A stretch of 64,000 bases of DNA from Chelativorans xinjiangensis (GTDB lineage: Bacteria; Pseudomonadota; Alphaproteobacteria; Rhizobiales; Rhizobiaceae): positions 1-64,000 of the forward strand of contig NZ_WQNH01000020.1 of NCBI RefSeq assembly GCF_009812055.1, written 5' to 3'. This document shows positions 1-8,617 of this stretch, piece by piece. The number at the start of each line of letters is the position of its first letter. Positions within the stretch are counted from its first letter, which is position 1. A program made the translations under genes and the position numbers. The notes below the pieces were generated by a model, which saw nothing but the letters and a program-made list of their open reading frames with translations, did no database searches and was not told where the DNA came from.

Positions 1-2
1 TT

Positions 3-80
3 GAAACCTCCCAGCATCCGCGTAGCCGCGAGGAAGAGGCAGCCAAAGCCCGCGCCAGGGCGGCAATTCGCTTTGCATGA
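3..80 (+). CDS. possible C-terminal end of a gene cut by the window edge
   Basis: The frame is open from the left edge to a TGA. It ends in a Glu/Ala/Arg-rich stretch (SREEEAAKARARAAIRFA) whose codons are mostly G/C in third position, as in real genes of this window. It could be the tail of a plus-strand gene. There is no domain to recognise and the fragment is short, so this is only a possibility. Confidence 0.22.
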   Translation, partial: ETSQHPRSREEEAAKARARAAIRFA

Positions 81-440
81 CCAGCAGTTATGTCGATCCG
101 TGTAGTCACCACGCACGGAAGCTTTCATGAGCTTTTCCCCACGCGGTCTGGACGTGATGGTCCCCACCGTAATTTCCCCAAAAGAGGCGGCGGCCCGCTT
201 AACAAATCTTGCCGAGGAAGATGCGCTCTGACCTGGATTCCCAGTGGCTGCCGGCATGAGCTATCAGAGAGTGCCCATAAGGTGGTCCGTCGAACAGGCG
301 GCGCAGATTCTAGTGGATCCGCAATGGTCGAGCCACGGTCCTCGGCATAGACTGTTCGCGGGTTCCGCACCTGCCGCATGAAGAAGCCAACGGCAAGGTT
401 CGCTTTGGGCCATGAGCGCCGATTGGCCTCACGCGAGTGA
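81..440. other. gene-poor stretch downstream of the LacI gene
   Basis: No convincing gene. A 34-codon plus-strand frame at about 127-231 (containing VMVPTVISPKEAAARLT) reads like a piece of a real protein but has no ribosome binding site and no continuation. It may be a remnant. Other open frames here are Arg/Ser/Pro-rich and look like chance readings of GC-rich DNA. Confidence 0.4.
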
Positions 441-1457
441 CTAGACCTCGGGGATGTTCTCGCGGAATATCACCTGAAGGCGGGGCAGGTGCTGCTCTCC
501 CGGAAGGCCTCTTATACTGTTGCTTAAAATGTTCAGCGCCTCGCGGGCTTCTACACGCGGGTTCTGGTCGATTACCGCGTCCAGCGTGCCATTGAGCAAC
601 AGGGCCTTGTTTTGTTCCGTCAGTTCGTGCCCCACAAAGACGACGCTCCCTTGGAGAGATCGGTCTTTCAGTGCTCGTGCAATTCCCTGGTTTCCGGCGC
701 CTATGTTGTAGATCCCGGCAAGGTCGGCGTGCCGCTCGAGCAGATTGGCCGCCTCAAGGAAGGCCTTTTCTCGGTCGTCCTTCATCTCCCGTAGCTCGAC
801 CACCTCAAGATTTGGAAATTCCTCCGCCAAGATGTGGCGGAAGCCCATCTCGCGTTCCTCATGGCCGCGATAGGACAAAGAGCCAGCAAATAGCGCGACT
901 TTCCGCCCACCGGACGCGCCGAGGAAGCGGCCAAGCAGATACCCCGCCAGGCGACCCGCCGCGCGGTTGTCGATACCGATATAGGTTACACGCGGGACGT
1001 GTAGAATGTCGGAAGCCAGAGTTACCACTTTGATGCCGGCACCGGAGAGGCCTCGTATGGCCTCGCGTACGGTCGGGTGGTCGAGCGCAATGACCCCGAC
1101 GCCTTCCGCCCGCCCGTGCAGATCGTTTAGTGCACGAGCTAGGCTGTCTGGATTGAAGCCCTCGATCGTCTCAACGTGCACGTCAAGGTCCGGCCGGGTC
1201 GCCCCCTGCGCCTCGATCTGATGGTGGAGGTTTTTGATATAGGTATTAGTGCCGGCGGGCAGGACAAAGGCGAGCCTGACCTGGGCGCCCGCCGGAAACG
1301 TCACTGCGGAATCGGCAATGTAGCCAAGACGCCGCGCCGTCTCCAAGACGATCTCCTTGGTGCGGTTTCTCACGCCCGCCCGGTTGTTGAGGACGCGATC
1401 GACCGTGGCGCTGGAGACGCCTGCCTCTCGGGCTATGTCCTGCAGCGTTGAACGCAT
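441..1457 (-). CDS. LacI-family transcriptional regulator
   Basis: Predicted sugar-responsive regulator of 338 aa, the usual length for LacI/GalR. The N-terminus (residues about 2-28) carries the LacI helix-turn-helix, with TLQDIAREAGVS followed by ATVDRVLNNRAGV. A hinge region follows, and then a periplasmic-binding-protein-like effector domain from about residue 60 (VRLAFVLPAG onward). The ATG chosen has AAAGGA about 11 nt upstream; the TTG three codons earlier has almost no spacing to that site. The gene diverges from the ABC transporter operon starting at 1788, which it probably controls. The family is clear; the effector sugar is not readable from sequence. Confidence 0.9.
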   Translation of the reverse strand: MRSTLQDIAREAGVSSATVDRVLNNRAGVRNRTKEIVLETARRLGYIADSAVTFPAGAQVRLAFVLPAGTNTYIKNLHHQIEAQGATRPDLDVHVETIEGFNPDSLARALNDLHGRAEGVGVIALDHPTVREAIRGLSGAGIKVVTLASDILHVPRVTYIGIDNRAAGRLAGYLLGRFLGASGGRKVALFAGSLSYRGHEEREMGFRHILAEEFPNLEVVELREMKDDREKAFLEAANLLERHADLAGIYNIGAGNQGIARALKDRSLQGSVVFVGHELTEQNKALLLNGTLDAVIDQNPRVEAREALNILSNSIRGLPGEQHLPRLQVIFRENIPEV

Positions 1458-1684
1458 GTTCTGCAATTCCTTTCTACGCTCCGCTGCCGATGGTGAGCCT
1501 CCGATTCGGGGCGGCAGGAAGCTTTGATGTTAAATGAGGCAATCTGGTCCGCGCGTTCAAGGGCAACGTCGGAATCTTCACGCCTATCGTCGAATTCGAT
1601 CGGCAGATCGCCTCAAATTCTTGCATGAACTAGATGCCTCCGCTGCAAAGTGGCCCGCTTTATCACCACATGACGATAAATGAT

Positions 1685-1735
1685 ATTTTATGAGTTAAAA
1701 TGATGTTGACTCTGATGATATTTGCCGTCAATATC
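1685..1735. promoter_or_regulatory. AT-rich divergent control region with two inverted repeats
   Basis: Between the LacI gene and the transporter operon lies an AT-rich island in otherwise GC-rich DNA. It contains ATTTTA-N5-TAAAAT (1685-1701) and GATATT-N7-AATATC (1717-1735), both with perfect arms. A TTGACT at 1706-1711 could be a -35 element for the plus operon. The repeats are candidate operators for the LacI protein. Their odd spacers differ from the classic LacI operator with a central CG, so the assignment is tentative. Confidence 0.4.
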
Positions 1736-1787
1736 GATCATGCCAAAGTCGCAGATGAGGTGTGGCTTTGCAGGGGAGGAGTTTCCA

Positions 1788-3404
1788 ATGGCAGAACATA
1801 TCCGCATGTCGCGGCGGCGCCTCTTGGCGTCTGCGGGCCAGGCGGCGGCGGTGGTCGCCGCGGGAGGAATTGCGCCGCACTTCATTCGTCCGGGTCGTGC
1901 CCTGGCAGCCGACGCATTGGCGCCGGGCATGATCGGCGGACCCACGGGCTTCGAGGGTGCCGAGCGCTATCAATATGGGCCCGACACGCCGGAGGGCAGG
2001 GCCATCGAGGCCGTCAAGGAGATGAAGGGTGCGGGCAGCGCGCCTGCCAGGATCGTTCTCGGCCTGTCTGACGGTTCGATCGGCCAGCTTACCCAGCCCT
2101 TCCCCGAAGGCGCGCCCTCGATCAAGGAGTTATGGGAGAGGGAGACCGGCATTCCGCTTGAAGTCGTCGGCGTGCCCAACGGCCAGGAATTCACCAAGAC
2201 GATGCAGGACATCTCCACCAACGGCGGGGCCTTCGACATCTATGCGGTGGAGTGGAACCGTCTGGGCGACCTGGCCGAGACAGGTGGCATCGTCAATCTC
2301 GACGACTTCGTTGAGAAGCACGGGCCGGAATGGGACGACCCCGAGCGCGGCTATGTCAATGGCAAGAAGGGTGTGTCGCTGCTCAACCAGTATCGCGGCT
2401 CGACTTACGGCGTGTCCCTCGACGGCGATTTCCAGACCTGGGTCTACCGTACCGATCTTTTCGAAGACGATACCGAGAAGAAGGCTTTTGCTGACAGGCA
2501 CGGCCGTGAGCTGACCCTGCCGACGACGTGGCAGGAGTTCGACGAGGTGGCCGCCTTCTTTCATCGCCCAGATCAGGGCCTGTTCGGCTCCACGGATCTG
2601 CGCAACCAGGGCTGGGGCTATACCAACTGGTATCAGCGCTTCGTCTCCATGGGGGCGCCCAACCAGTACCTTTTCGACGATGCCGGTGCCGCCCTTATCA
2701 ATTCCGAGGCCGGCATGAAGGCAACGGAAGAGTATGTCGCTTCGCTGACCCACCATTCGCCGGACGCGATCTCCTGGGGTTGGCCGGAGCAGTACGGCAA
2801 TTTCGCCTCCGGCGGTGCCGCCATGACATGCGCCTTCTCCAACCTGCCCAAGTTCCTCGACAATCCCAGCAATCAGGGCTCCGAGGTCACGGGCAAGGTC
2901 GGTTCGATGCTGCCGCCGGGACGCGCGATCGACGGGAACCTCGTGCGTCGTTCGGTGCTCTGGCTCAATCTTTCCGCCTCCGTCTCTTCCCAGAGCGCGC
3001 ATCCGGAGGCCTGCTATCTGTTCCTGCAGTGGCTTGGTTCAAGCCGGATCTACGCATGGATGACGGCCAATCCCGGCGGCTATTTCGATCCGTTCCGGCT
3101 GTCGGATTTCTCCGACCCGCTGGTGCGCCAGACATACCACGCCTACCACATGGACGTGGTGCGCCAGACGGTGCAGCGCACGGTTCCCACGATTAACTAT
3201 CCGGGCGCTACCGCCTTCCACAACGCGCTCGACGAGAATCTCATGGCCGCGCTGACGAAGTCGAAGACGCCGGAACAGGCCATGGCCGACACCGAGCGGC
3301 AATGGCAGCGGATCGCCCGCCGCGTGGGCGAGGAGAAGCTGCTCGAGGCGATCAAGACCAACAAGGAAGCCTGGCCGACCGTGCTCGATCCCGTCGGCAC
3401 GTGA
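1788..3404 (+). CDS. ABC transporter extracellular solute-binding protein, Tat-exported
   Basis: Periplasmic receptor of a CUT1-type carbohydrate importer, 538 aa. The N-terminus has a twin-arginine signal (SRRRLLASAGQAAAV) and an Ala-rich cleavage region (RALAADALAP). This ATG is preceded by AGGGGAGGAG at ideal distance; an upstream ATG at 1722 would bury the Tat motif. It is longer than the usual 400-440 aa and resembles in size the large receptors of polyol systems such as GlpV. First gene of the operon, followed by a stem-loop and two permeases. Substrate unknown; context suggests a polyol or sugar-derived acid. Confidence 0.9.
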   Translation: MAEHIRMSRRRLLASAGQAAAVVAAGGIAPHFIRPGRALAADALAPGMIGGPTGFEGAERYQYGPDTPEGRAIEAVKEMKGAGSAPARIVLGLSDGSIGQLTQPFPEGAPSIKELWERETGIPLEVVGVPNGQEFTKTMQDISTNGGAFDIYAVEWNRLGDLAETGGIVNLDDFVEKHGPEWDDPERGYVNGKKGVSLLNQYRGSTYGVSLDGDFQTWVYRTDLFEDDTEKKAFADRHGRELTLPTTWQEFDEVAAFFHRPDQGLFGSTDLRNQGWGYTNWYQRFVSMGAPNQYLFDDAGAALINSEAGMKATEEYVASLTHHSPDAISWGWPEQYGNFASGGAAMTCAFSNLPKFLDNPSNQGSEVTGKVGSMLPPGRAIDGNLVRRSVLWLNLSASVSSQSAHPEACYLFLQWLGSSRIYAWMTANPGGYFDPFRLSDFSDPLVRQTYHAYHMDVVRQTVQRTVPTINYPGATAFHNALDENLMAALTKSKTPEQAMADTERQWQRIARRVGEEKLLEAIKTNKEAWPTVLDPVGT

Positions 3405-3432
3405 GTTTCCCAAGGCTCAACGGGCCCGCCTT

Positions 3433-3459
3433 GCGGGAGGGGCGTCATGCTCCTCCCGC
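3433..3459 (+). terminator. strong intra-operon stem-loop after the binding-protein gene
   Basis: An 11-bp stem (GCGGGAGGGGC and GCTCCTCCCGC, one G-T pair) encloses a 5-nt loop in the 80-nt gap between receptor and permease genes. There is no U-tract, so it is more likely an RNA-stabilising or partial-attenuation hairpin than a full terminator. Such hairpins are known to favour expression of binding proteins over their permeases. Confidence 0.6.
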
Positions 3460-3490
3460 CTCTCAACAAGAGTTGCATTAGCGTTTGACG

Positions 3491-4351
3491 ATGACACGTT
3501 CGCCCGCCTTTGAAATCTTTCGCTACACTGTAATCCTGCTGGCGCTGTCCGTCACGCTCATCCCCACGCTGTGGATGACGTCCATGGCCTTCAAGCCGAT
3601 CCCTGAATGGTCGGCCTCCGGTGCGGATCTGACGTGGTGGCCCAACGAGCCGACGCTCGACAATTTCCGCTTCATTTTTGGTGAATCCAGCAGCGAGCTC
3701 ATCGTGGCGCTCGACCGCACTGCGGGCAAGCCAATCCTGGCCTCACTGCTTTCCGCCGTCTTCGGGACGCTCATCGCAATGATCAGCGGCACGTCGGCTG
3801 CCTACGGCCTGTCGCGCTTCGGCGCCGGTCAGAGCCTGCCGCTGGCGCTGACGCAGCTTCGTCTTTTCCCGCCGCTGGCGGTCATGATCCCGGTCATGAT
3901 CATGTGGGCCTTCCTGGGTCTGACGGACACCTGGTGGGGGCTGGCGCTGGTCTATGGAATCGTCACGCTGCCCTTCGCCTTCTGGCTCATGAAGACGTTC
4001 TTCGACGACATGCCCTACGAAATCGAGGAGGCCGCACTGGTCGAAGGCTGTTCGCGCTTTCGCGTCTTCATGCGGGTCACGCTGCCGATGATGCGGGCGC
4101 CGCTGGCAAGCTCCGCGCTCTTCGTGTTCATTCTCAACTGGTCCGACTATCTGATCGCCCTTCTGTTGACGACGCGCGAGTGGGTGACGATCCCGGTCTA
4201 CATGGCTTCGCTCTCCTCCTCCATGACGGGCCAGCTCTACGGCGCCAAGGCCGCCCTCGGGCTAATCGCGGCCGTGCCACCGGTAATCCTCGGGATCGCC
4301 ATCCAGCGCCATCTTGTGCGCGGGCTTACCTTCGGGGCTCTGAAGCAATGA
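3491..4351 (+). CDS. carbohydrate ABC transporter permease (MalG-like)
   Basis: Inner-membrane subunit of the CUT1 importer, 286 aa, with about six predicted membrane spans. The cytoplasmic EAA loop that docks the ATPase is visible near residues 180-205 ([17 protein letters not shown] followed by VTLP). A TTG two codons upstream is also possible; no strong ribosome site decides. The order is unusual in that the MalG-like permease precedes the MalF-like one. Its stop overlaps an ATG of the next reading frame, indicating translational coupling. Confidence 0.88.
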   Translation: MTRSPAFEIFRYTVILLALSVTLIPTLWMTSMAFKPIPEWSASGADLTWWPNEPTLDNFRFIFGESSSELIVALDRTAGKPILASLLSAVFGTLIAMISGTSAAYGLSRFGAGQSLPLALTQLRLFPPLAVMIPVMIMWAFLGLTDTWWGLALVYGIVTLPFAFWLMKTFFDDMPYEIEEAALVEGCSRFRVFMRVTLPMMRAPLASSALFVFILNWSDYLIALLLTTREWVTIPVYMASLSSSMTGQLYGAKAALGLIAAVPPVILGIAIQRHLVRGLTFGALKQ

Positions 4352-4383
4352 GCCTATCCGTCAGCACGAAGGAGGAGGCCGAG

Positions 4384-5313
4384 ATGGTTGTCGTCGATGC
4401 CGCAGGCGGGGGAGGCCGGCAGGATGAGGAAAGCCGCCGCCTCGGTTTCGCGCTTACCGTTCCGGCTCAGATGCTGGTGCTCTTCATCGCCGCCTTTCCG
4501 CTTCTCATGCAGGCTTATATCAGCCTCACCGATTGGTCACCGCTCGACGGCATCGGCTGGTGGCGCGCCTGGGAGCTGTGGAACGGCTTTGCCAACTATT
4601 CCGATCTTGCAACCGACAACCGCTTCTGGGGGGCGTTGGGGCGCACGATCATCGTCATGGCGATCTGCGTACCCGCCGAGTTCTTGCTCGGCTTCGGCCT
4701 GGCGATCCTCTTCACCGGCAACTTCGTCGGCCGCCGTTTCTTCTACTCCGTACTCTTGATGCCCATGATGGTGGTGCCCGCCGTCGCCGGCTACATGTTC
4801 TTCATGCTCTTCCAATCGGGCGGGCCGGTAAACGACATCCTTTCCGCGATTATCGGTTCCCCGGTCCAGATCGCCTGGCTGTCGGACCCGGACCTGGCGC
4901 TCTTCGCGGTCATCGCTTCCGACATCTGGCAGTGGACGCCGCTGATGTTCTTGATCCTTCTGGCGGGCCTGCTGGGCGTGCCCGAAGACCAGCTCAAGGC
5001 CGCCACGCTGCTTGGCGCATCCTGGTGGCAGCGCTTCGTGACCATCGTCCTGCCGCGCATGAAGACCATCATCGTCATCGCACTTGCCATCCGCGTGATC
5101 GAGAATTTCAAGGTCTTCGACACCTTCTACATCATGACGGGCGGCGGCCCGGGCGTGGCGACCGAAACCATCTCGATCTTCATCTACAAGGTGACGACGC
5201 AGGAACTGGTGTGGGGTTATGTCGCCGCGATCGGCCTGACGATCCTCATCGTTCTCTCCGTCGTGGCAGGCGTCGCCATCAAGTATATGTCCGCGCAGCG
5301 GCGGGAGGCATGA
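4384..5313 (+). CDS. carbohydrate ABC transporter permease (MalF-like)
   Basis: Second membrane subunit of the CUT1 importer, 309 aa. Hydrophobic spans begin at LTVPAQMLVLFIAAFPLL. The EAA loop lies near the C-terminal third (KAATLLGASWWQRFVTIVLP). The start used has AGGAGGAGG six bases upstream; an ATG 36 nt earlier that overlaps the previous stop is possible but has a weaker site. It is followed four bases later by the first ATPase gene, so it belongs to one operon. Confidence 0.88.
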   Translation: MVVVDAAGGGGRQDEESRRLGFALTVPAQMLVLFIAAFPLLMQAYISLTDWSPLDGIGWWRAWELWNGFANYSDLATDNRFWGALGRTIIVMAICVPAEFLLGFGLAILFTGNFVGRRFFYSVLLMPMMVVPAVAGYMFFMLFQSGGPVNDILSAIIGSPVQIAWLSDPDLALFAVIASDIWQWTPLMFLILLAGLLGVPEDQLKAATLLGASWWQRFVTIVLPRMKTIIVIALAIRVIENFKVFDTFYIMTGGGPGVATETISIFIYKVTTQELVWGYVAAIGLTILIVLSVVAGVAIKYMSAQRREA

Positions 5314-5317
5314 GGCG

Positions 5318-6412
5318 ATGACGGCGATCCACCTCGAAGGCCTGGTCAAGAGATTTGGCGATTTCACCGCGCTGAGGGCTATGGACCTGGAAATCAGGGA
5401 CGGCGAGTTCATGGCGCTGCTGGGACCGTCCGGCTGCGGCAAGTCGACGACTATGAACATGATTGCCGGCATGGAAGCGCCGACGCAGGGGCGCATCCTG
5501 TTCGACGACCGCGACATGGCCAGCGTACCGATGGGACAGCGCGGCGTCGGCTTCGTATTCCAGAACTACGCCATCTTCACGCACATGACCGTGCGGCAGA
5601 ACCTCGCCTACGGGCTCAAGATGCGCGGCATGCCGCGGGCGGAGATCGACAAGCGCGTCGGCGCCGTCGCCGAACTCCTACAACTCACGTCGCTTCTCGA
5701 CAGGCCGTCGGCGAAGCTTTCGGTCAACATTCTCCAGCGTCTTGCGATCGGCCGTTCGGCCATCATCGAACCGGCGATATTCCTGCTCGATGAACCGCTG
5801 TCGAATGTCGATGCGGCCTTCCGCGCCGTCATGCGCACCGAATTGAGGCACCTTCAGCACGCCTTCCGCCAGACGATGGTCTATGTCACGCACGACCAGC
5901 TCGAGGCGATGACCATGGCCGACCGCATCGCGGTGATGGACCACGGCGTGCTGCAGCAGGTGGGCACTCCGCTCGAGGTCTACAACAATCCTGCCAACGT
6001 CTTCGTTGCCCGGTTCATCGGCTCGCCCGGCATGAACCTGCTCAAAGGCCGCCTGGCCGACAGCGACCGCGGGCCAGTGGTCGACCTAGGGCAGCTTGGT
6101 GCGACACCGCCGCTGCCCGACGCGCTGGCAGCTGCCGCGCGAACGGCTGGTGCGGAGGAAGTTTTTTATTGCTTCCGCCCGGAGGAGATATCCATTGCGC
6201 GAGAGGGAAGGGGGCTGGCGATGCCGGTCACTTTCGTGGAGCGCATCGGCGCGCGCACCATCGTGCACCTGGGCGAGGGCGAAGAAACGGCAAAGGCGGT
6301 TTTCGACAATGATGTCGGCCTTTCGGCCGGCGAGACCGCAGTGATCAGCGCCAACGAAGAAACCGTCCGGCTCTTCGACGCTGCGAGCGGCCAGGCAATC
6401 GGGAGCGCTTGA
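5318..6412 (+). CDS. ABC transporter ATP-binding protein with degenerate signature motif
   Basis: Cytoplasmic ATPase of the importer, 364 aa, UgpC/MalK-like, with an OB-type C-terminal regulatory domain from about residue 235. Walker A (GPSGCGKST), Q-loop (FQNYAIF), Walker B with catalytic Glu (FLLDEPLS) and switch His (VTHD) are intact. The ABC signature reads KLSVNILQRLAIGRS instead of LSGGQ, so it lost both glycines. The next gene encodes a second ATPase with the opposite pattern, and the two probably form a heterodimer as in GlpS/GlpT-type systems. It cannot be a pseudogene on this evidence, because the frame and all other motifs are preserved. Confidence 0.9.
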   Translation: MTAIHLEGLVKRFGDFTALRAMDLEIRDGEFMALLGPSGCGKSTTMNMIAGMEAPTQGRILFDDRDMASVPMGQRGVGFVFQNYAIFTHMTVRQNLAYGLKMRGMPRAEIDKRVGAVAELLQLTSLLDRPSAKLSVNILQRLAIGRSAIIEPAIFLLDEPLSNVDAAFRAVMRTELRHLQHAFRQTMVYVTHDQLEAMTMADRIAVMDHGVLQQVGTPLEVYNNPANVFVARFIGSPGMNLLKGRLADSDRGPVVDLGQLGATPPLPDALAAAARTAGAEEVFYCFRPEEISIAREGRGLAMPVTFVERIGARTIVHLGEGEETAKAVFDNDVGLSAGETAVISANEETVRLFDAASGQAIGSA

Positions 6413-6415
6413 GCC

Positions 6416-7483
6416 ATGGCCGATATCACCTTTCGCAACGTCACCAAGCGCTACGGCGAGACGATTGCAGTCAGGAACACTTCCTTCACCATCGAGAACA
6501 ACGAGTTCTTCTGCTTCTTCGGGCCGCCGCTCTCCGGAAAATCGACGATCCTACGTCTCATCCTTGGTCTGGAGACGCCGGATGAAGGCGAGATCCTCAT
6601 TGGCGGGCAGCCGGTGAACGGCGTTTCACCGGCCGCCCGAAACGTGGCGATGGTGTTCCAGAAGCTGGCGCTGTTTCCGCACATGACGGCGCGCGACAAC
6701 GTGCGTTTCCCGCTCGTGGAGCGCAAGCAACCGGAAGCACAGATCGTGGCTCGCGTGGCGGAGGTGGCAGAGAAGCTTCATATCGGACACATCCTGCACA
6801 AGCCGCCGGCACAGCTTTCCGGCGGTGAGCGTCAGCGCGTGGCCATCGCGCGCGCCCTGGTGCGCGATCCCGCCGCCTATTTGATGGACGATCCTATCTC
6901 CGCACTCGACGCGCGGCTGCGTGAAGAGACGCGCGTCGAGCTCAAGCGCATCCAGCGCGAGCTCGGCAAGACGCTGATCTATGTAACGCACGACCAGGAG
7001 GAGGCGATGTCGATCGCCGACAGGATGGCGATCCTGGAGGAGGGCGCGGTCAGCCAGGTGGGCACCCCGGTCGAAATCTACGACGGCCCGGCCAACGAAT
7101 ATGTCGCCCGGCTCCTGGGCTCGCCGATGATGAACATCGTGCCGGCGCTTCTCGATGCAAGCCGCAATTCGTTTGAGGCGGCGGGCGGCGCCATCCGCCT
7201 GCCCGCCGGGGTTGTCCCGGAGGAGACGTCCAATCTGGGCATCCGGCCAGAGAACCTGAAGGTCGCGCCGTGGACCGACCGGGGAGAGGGCCAGCCAGTG
7301 ACGGTCTTCGAGGTCGAGCCGCTCGGCGGCCATACGGTCGTGACGCTGGAAGCAGGCGGGCAGATGCTGAAGGCGCTGATGCGGGGCCAACCGCAGATTG
7401 CGGCGGATTCGCTTGTCGCGCTGACCTGCAGCCCCGAGCAGATGCACTTTTTTGGAACGTCGGGCGAGACGCTTGCCCGCTGA
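6416..7483 (+). CDS. ABC transporter ATP-binding protein, Walker B Glu replaced by Asp
   Basis: Second ATPase of the importer, 355 aa, with the same layout as its upstream neighbour. Walker A is GPPLSGKST and the signature is canonical (LSGGERQRVAIARA). Walker B, however, reads AYLMDDPISALDA, with Asp where the catalytic Glu normally sits. The switch His (VTHDQEEAMS) is present. The C-terminal MalK-like domain starts around residue 240. Paired with the product of the previous gene it would give one canonical and one impaired composite ATP site. Confidence 0.9.
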   Translation: MADITFRNVTKRYGETIAVRNTSFTIENNEFFCFFGPPLSGKSTILRLILGLETPDEGEILIGGQPVNGVSPAARNVAMVFQKLALFPHMTARDNVRFPLVERKQPEAQIVARVAEVAEKLHIGHILHKPPAQLSGGERQRVAIARALVRDPAAYLMDDPISALDARLREETRVELKRIQRELGKTLIYVTHDQEEAMSIADRMAILEEGAVSQVGTPVEIYDGPANEYVARLLGSPMMNIVPALLDASRNSFEAAGGAIRLPAGVVPEETSNLGIRPENLKVAPWTDRGEGQPVTVFEVEPLGGHTVVTLEAGGQMLKALMRGQPQIAADSLVALTCSPEQMHFFGTSGETLAR

Positions 7484-7503
7484 AGACGGAATCGGAGGAG
7501 GAC

Positions 7504-8595
7504 ATGGCACAAGCCCAAAGTTTCAAGCCGGATGTAGAGGTGCGCTGCCGCGATTTCACCATCGGCTGCATCGGCGCCGGCATGATCATGGCCGAATGCC
7601 ATCTGGCAGCCTATCAGGAAGCGGACTTCAAGGTGGGGGCGATCGCATCGCGCACCAGGGCGAATGCACAGAAGGTGGCGGAGCGCTACGGCATTCCATC
7701 GGTACACGACACACCGGAGGCGCTGATCGAAGATCCGTCCGTCGAGATCATCGATCTCGCTTTTCCGCCGGACCAGCAGCCCGCCCTCATCCGCCACGCG
7801 CTCACGCAGCCGCACATCAAGGCGATCCTGGCGCAAAAGCCACTGGCGTTGTCGCTGGATGAGGCGATCAAGCTTCGCGACGAGGCGAAGGCGGCGGGCA
7901 AGATCCTCTCTGTCAACCAGAACATGCGCTACGACCAGTCGATACGCGTGCTCAAGCAGATTCTCGACAACCGCGAACTCGGCGAGCTCATCTTTGCGCA
8001 GATCGACATGCACGCGATTCCGCACTGGCAGACCTTCCTTGAGGACTACGACCGGCTGACGCTCTCCAACATGAGCGTTCATCACCTGGACGCGCTGCGT
8101 TTCCTGTTCGGCGACCCCGATGAGATCACCACTCTCACCCGCAAGGATCCGCGCACCAAGTTCGATCACTCCGACGGGATCACGGTCTCCACGCTGAAGT
8201 TCCCCTCCGGCGTGATGGCGCTTTCGCTGGAGGACGTCTGGTCGGGGCCGCGCGAGGAAGGCTACGAGGACGACCAGCATATTCGCTGGCGCGTGGAAGG
8301 CACGGCCGGCGTGGCGCGCGGCACCATCGGCTGGCCGACAGGCGCGCCGTCGACCCTTGGCTATGCGTCGACCAGGACGACGGGCGGCAGTTGGGTTGAG
8401 CCGAAATGGGAGACGATGTGGTTTCCCCACGCCTTCGTCGGCGTGATGGAACAGCTCCAATACGCAGTCAAATCCGGCGAGCCGCCGGCGCTTTCGGTGG
8501 CCGACAACGTCAAGACGATGGCGCTTGTCGAGGCCGGCTACAAATCAATCGCCGAGGGCCGCGCAGTCAGGCTTTCGGAAATTCCCACCAACTAG
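7504..8595 (+). CDS. Gfo/Idh/MocA-family oxidoreductase
   Basis: NAD(P)-dependent sugar or polyol dehydrogenase, 363 aa. The Rossmann motif is GCIGAGMIMAECH (residues about 18-30). The family's EKP motif, which positions the catalytic Lys, appears as QKPLAL near residue 115. A C-terminal substrate domain follows. The start has GGAGGAG seven bases upstream. It sits 20 nt after the transporter genes and ahead of a sugar isomerase, so it probably oxidises the imported compound. The exact substrate is not predictable. Confidence 0.87.
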   Translation: MAQAQSFKPDVEVRCRDFTIGCIGAGMIMAECHLAAYQEADFKVGAIASRTRANAQKVAERYGIPSVHDTPEALIEDPSVEIIDLAFPPDQQPALIRHALTQPHIKAILAQKPLALSLDEAIKLRDEAKAAGKILSVNQNMRYDQSIRVLKQILDNRELGELIFAQIDMHAIPHWQTFLEDYDRLTLSNMSVHHLDALRFLFGDPDEITTLTRKDPRTKFDHSDGITVSTLKFPSGVMALSLEDVWSGPREEGYEDDQHIRWRVEGTAGVARGTIGWPTGAPSTLGYASTRTTGGSWVEPKWETMWFPHAFVGVMEQLQYAVKSGEPPALSVADNVKTMALVEAGYKSIAEGRAVRLSEIPTN

Positions 8596-8617
8596 CTTCC
8601 AAGGGAGGACACGCACC

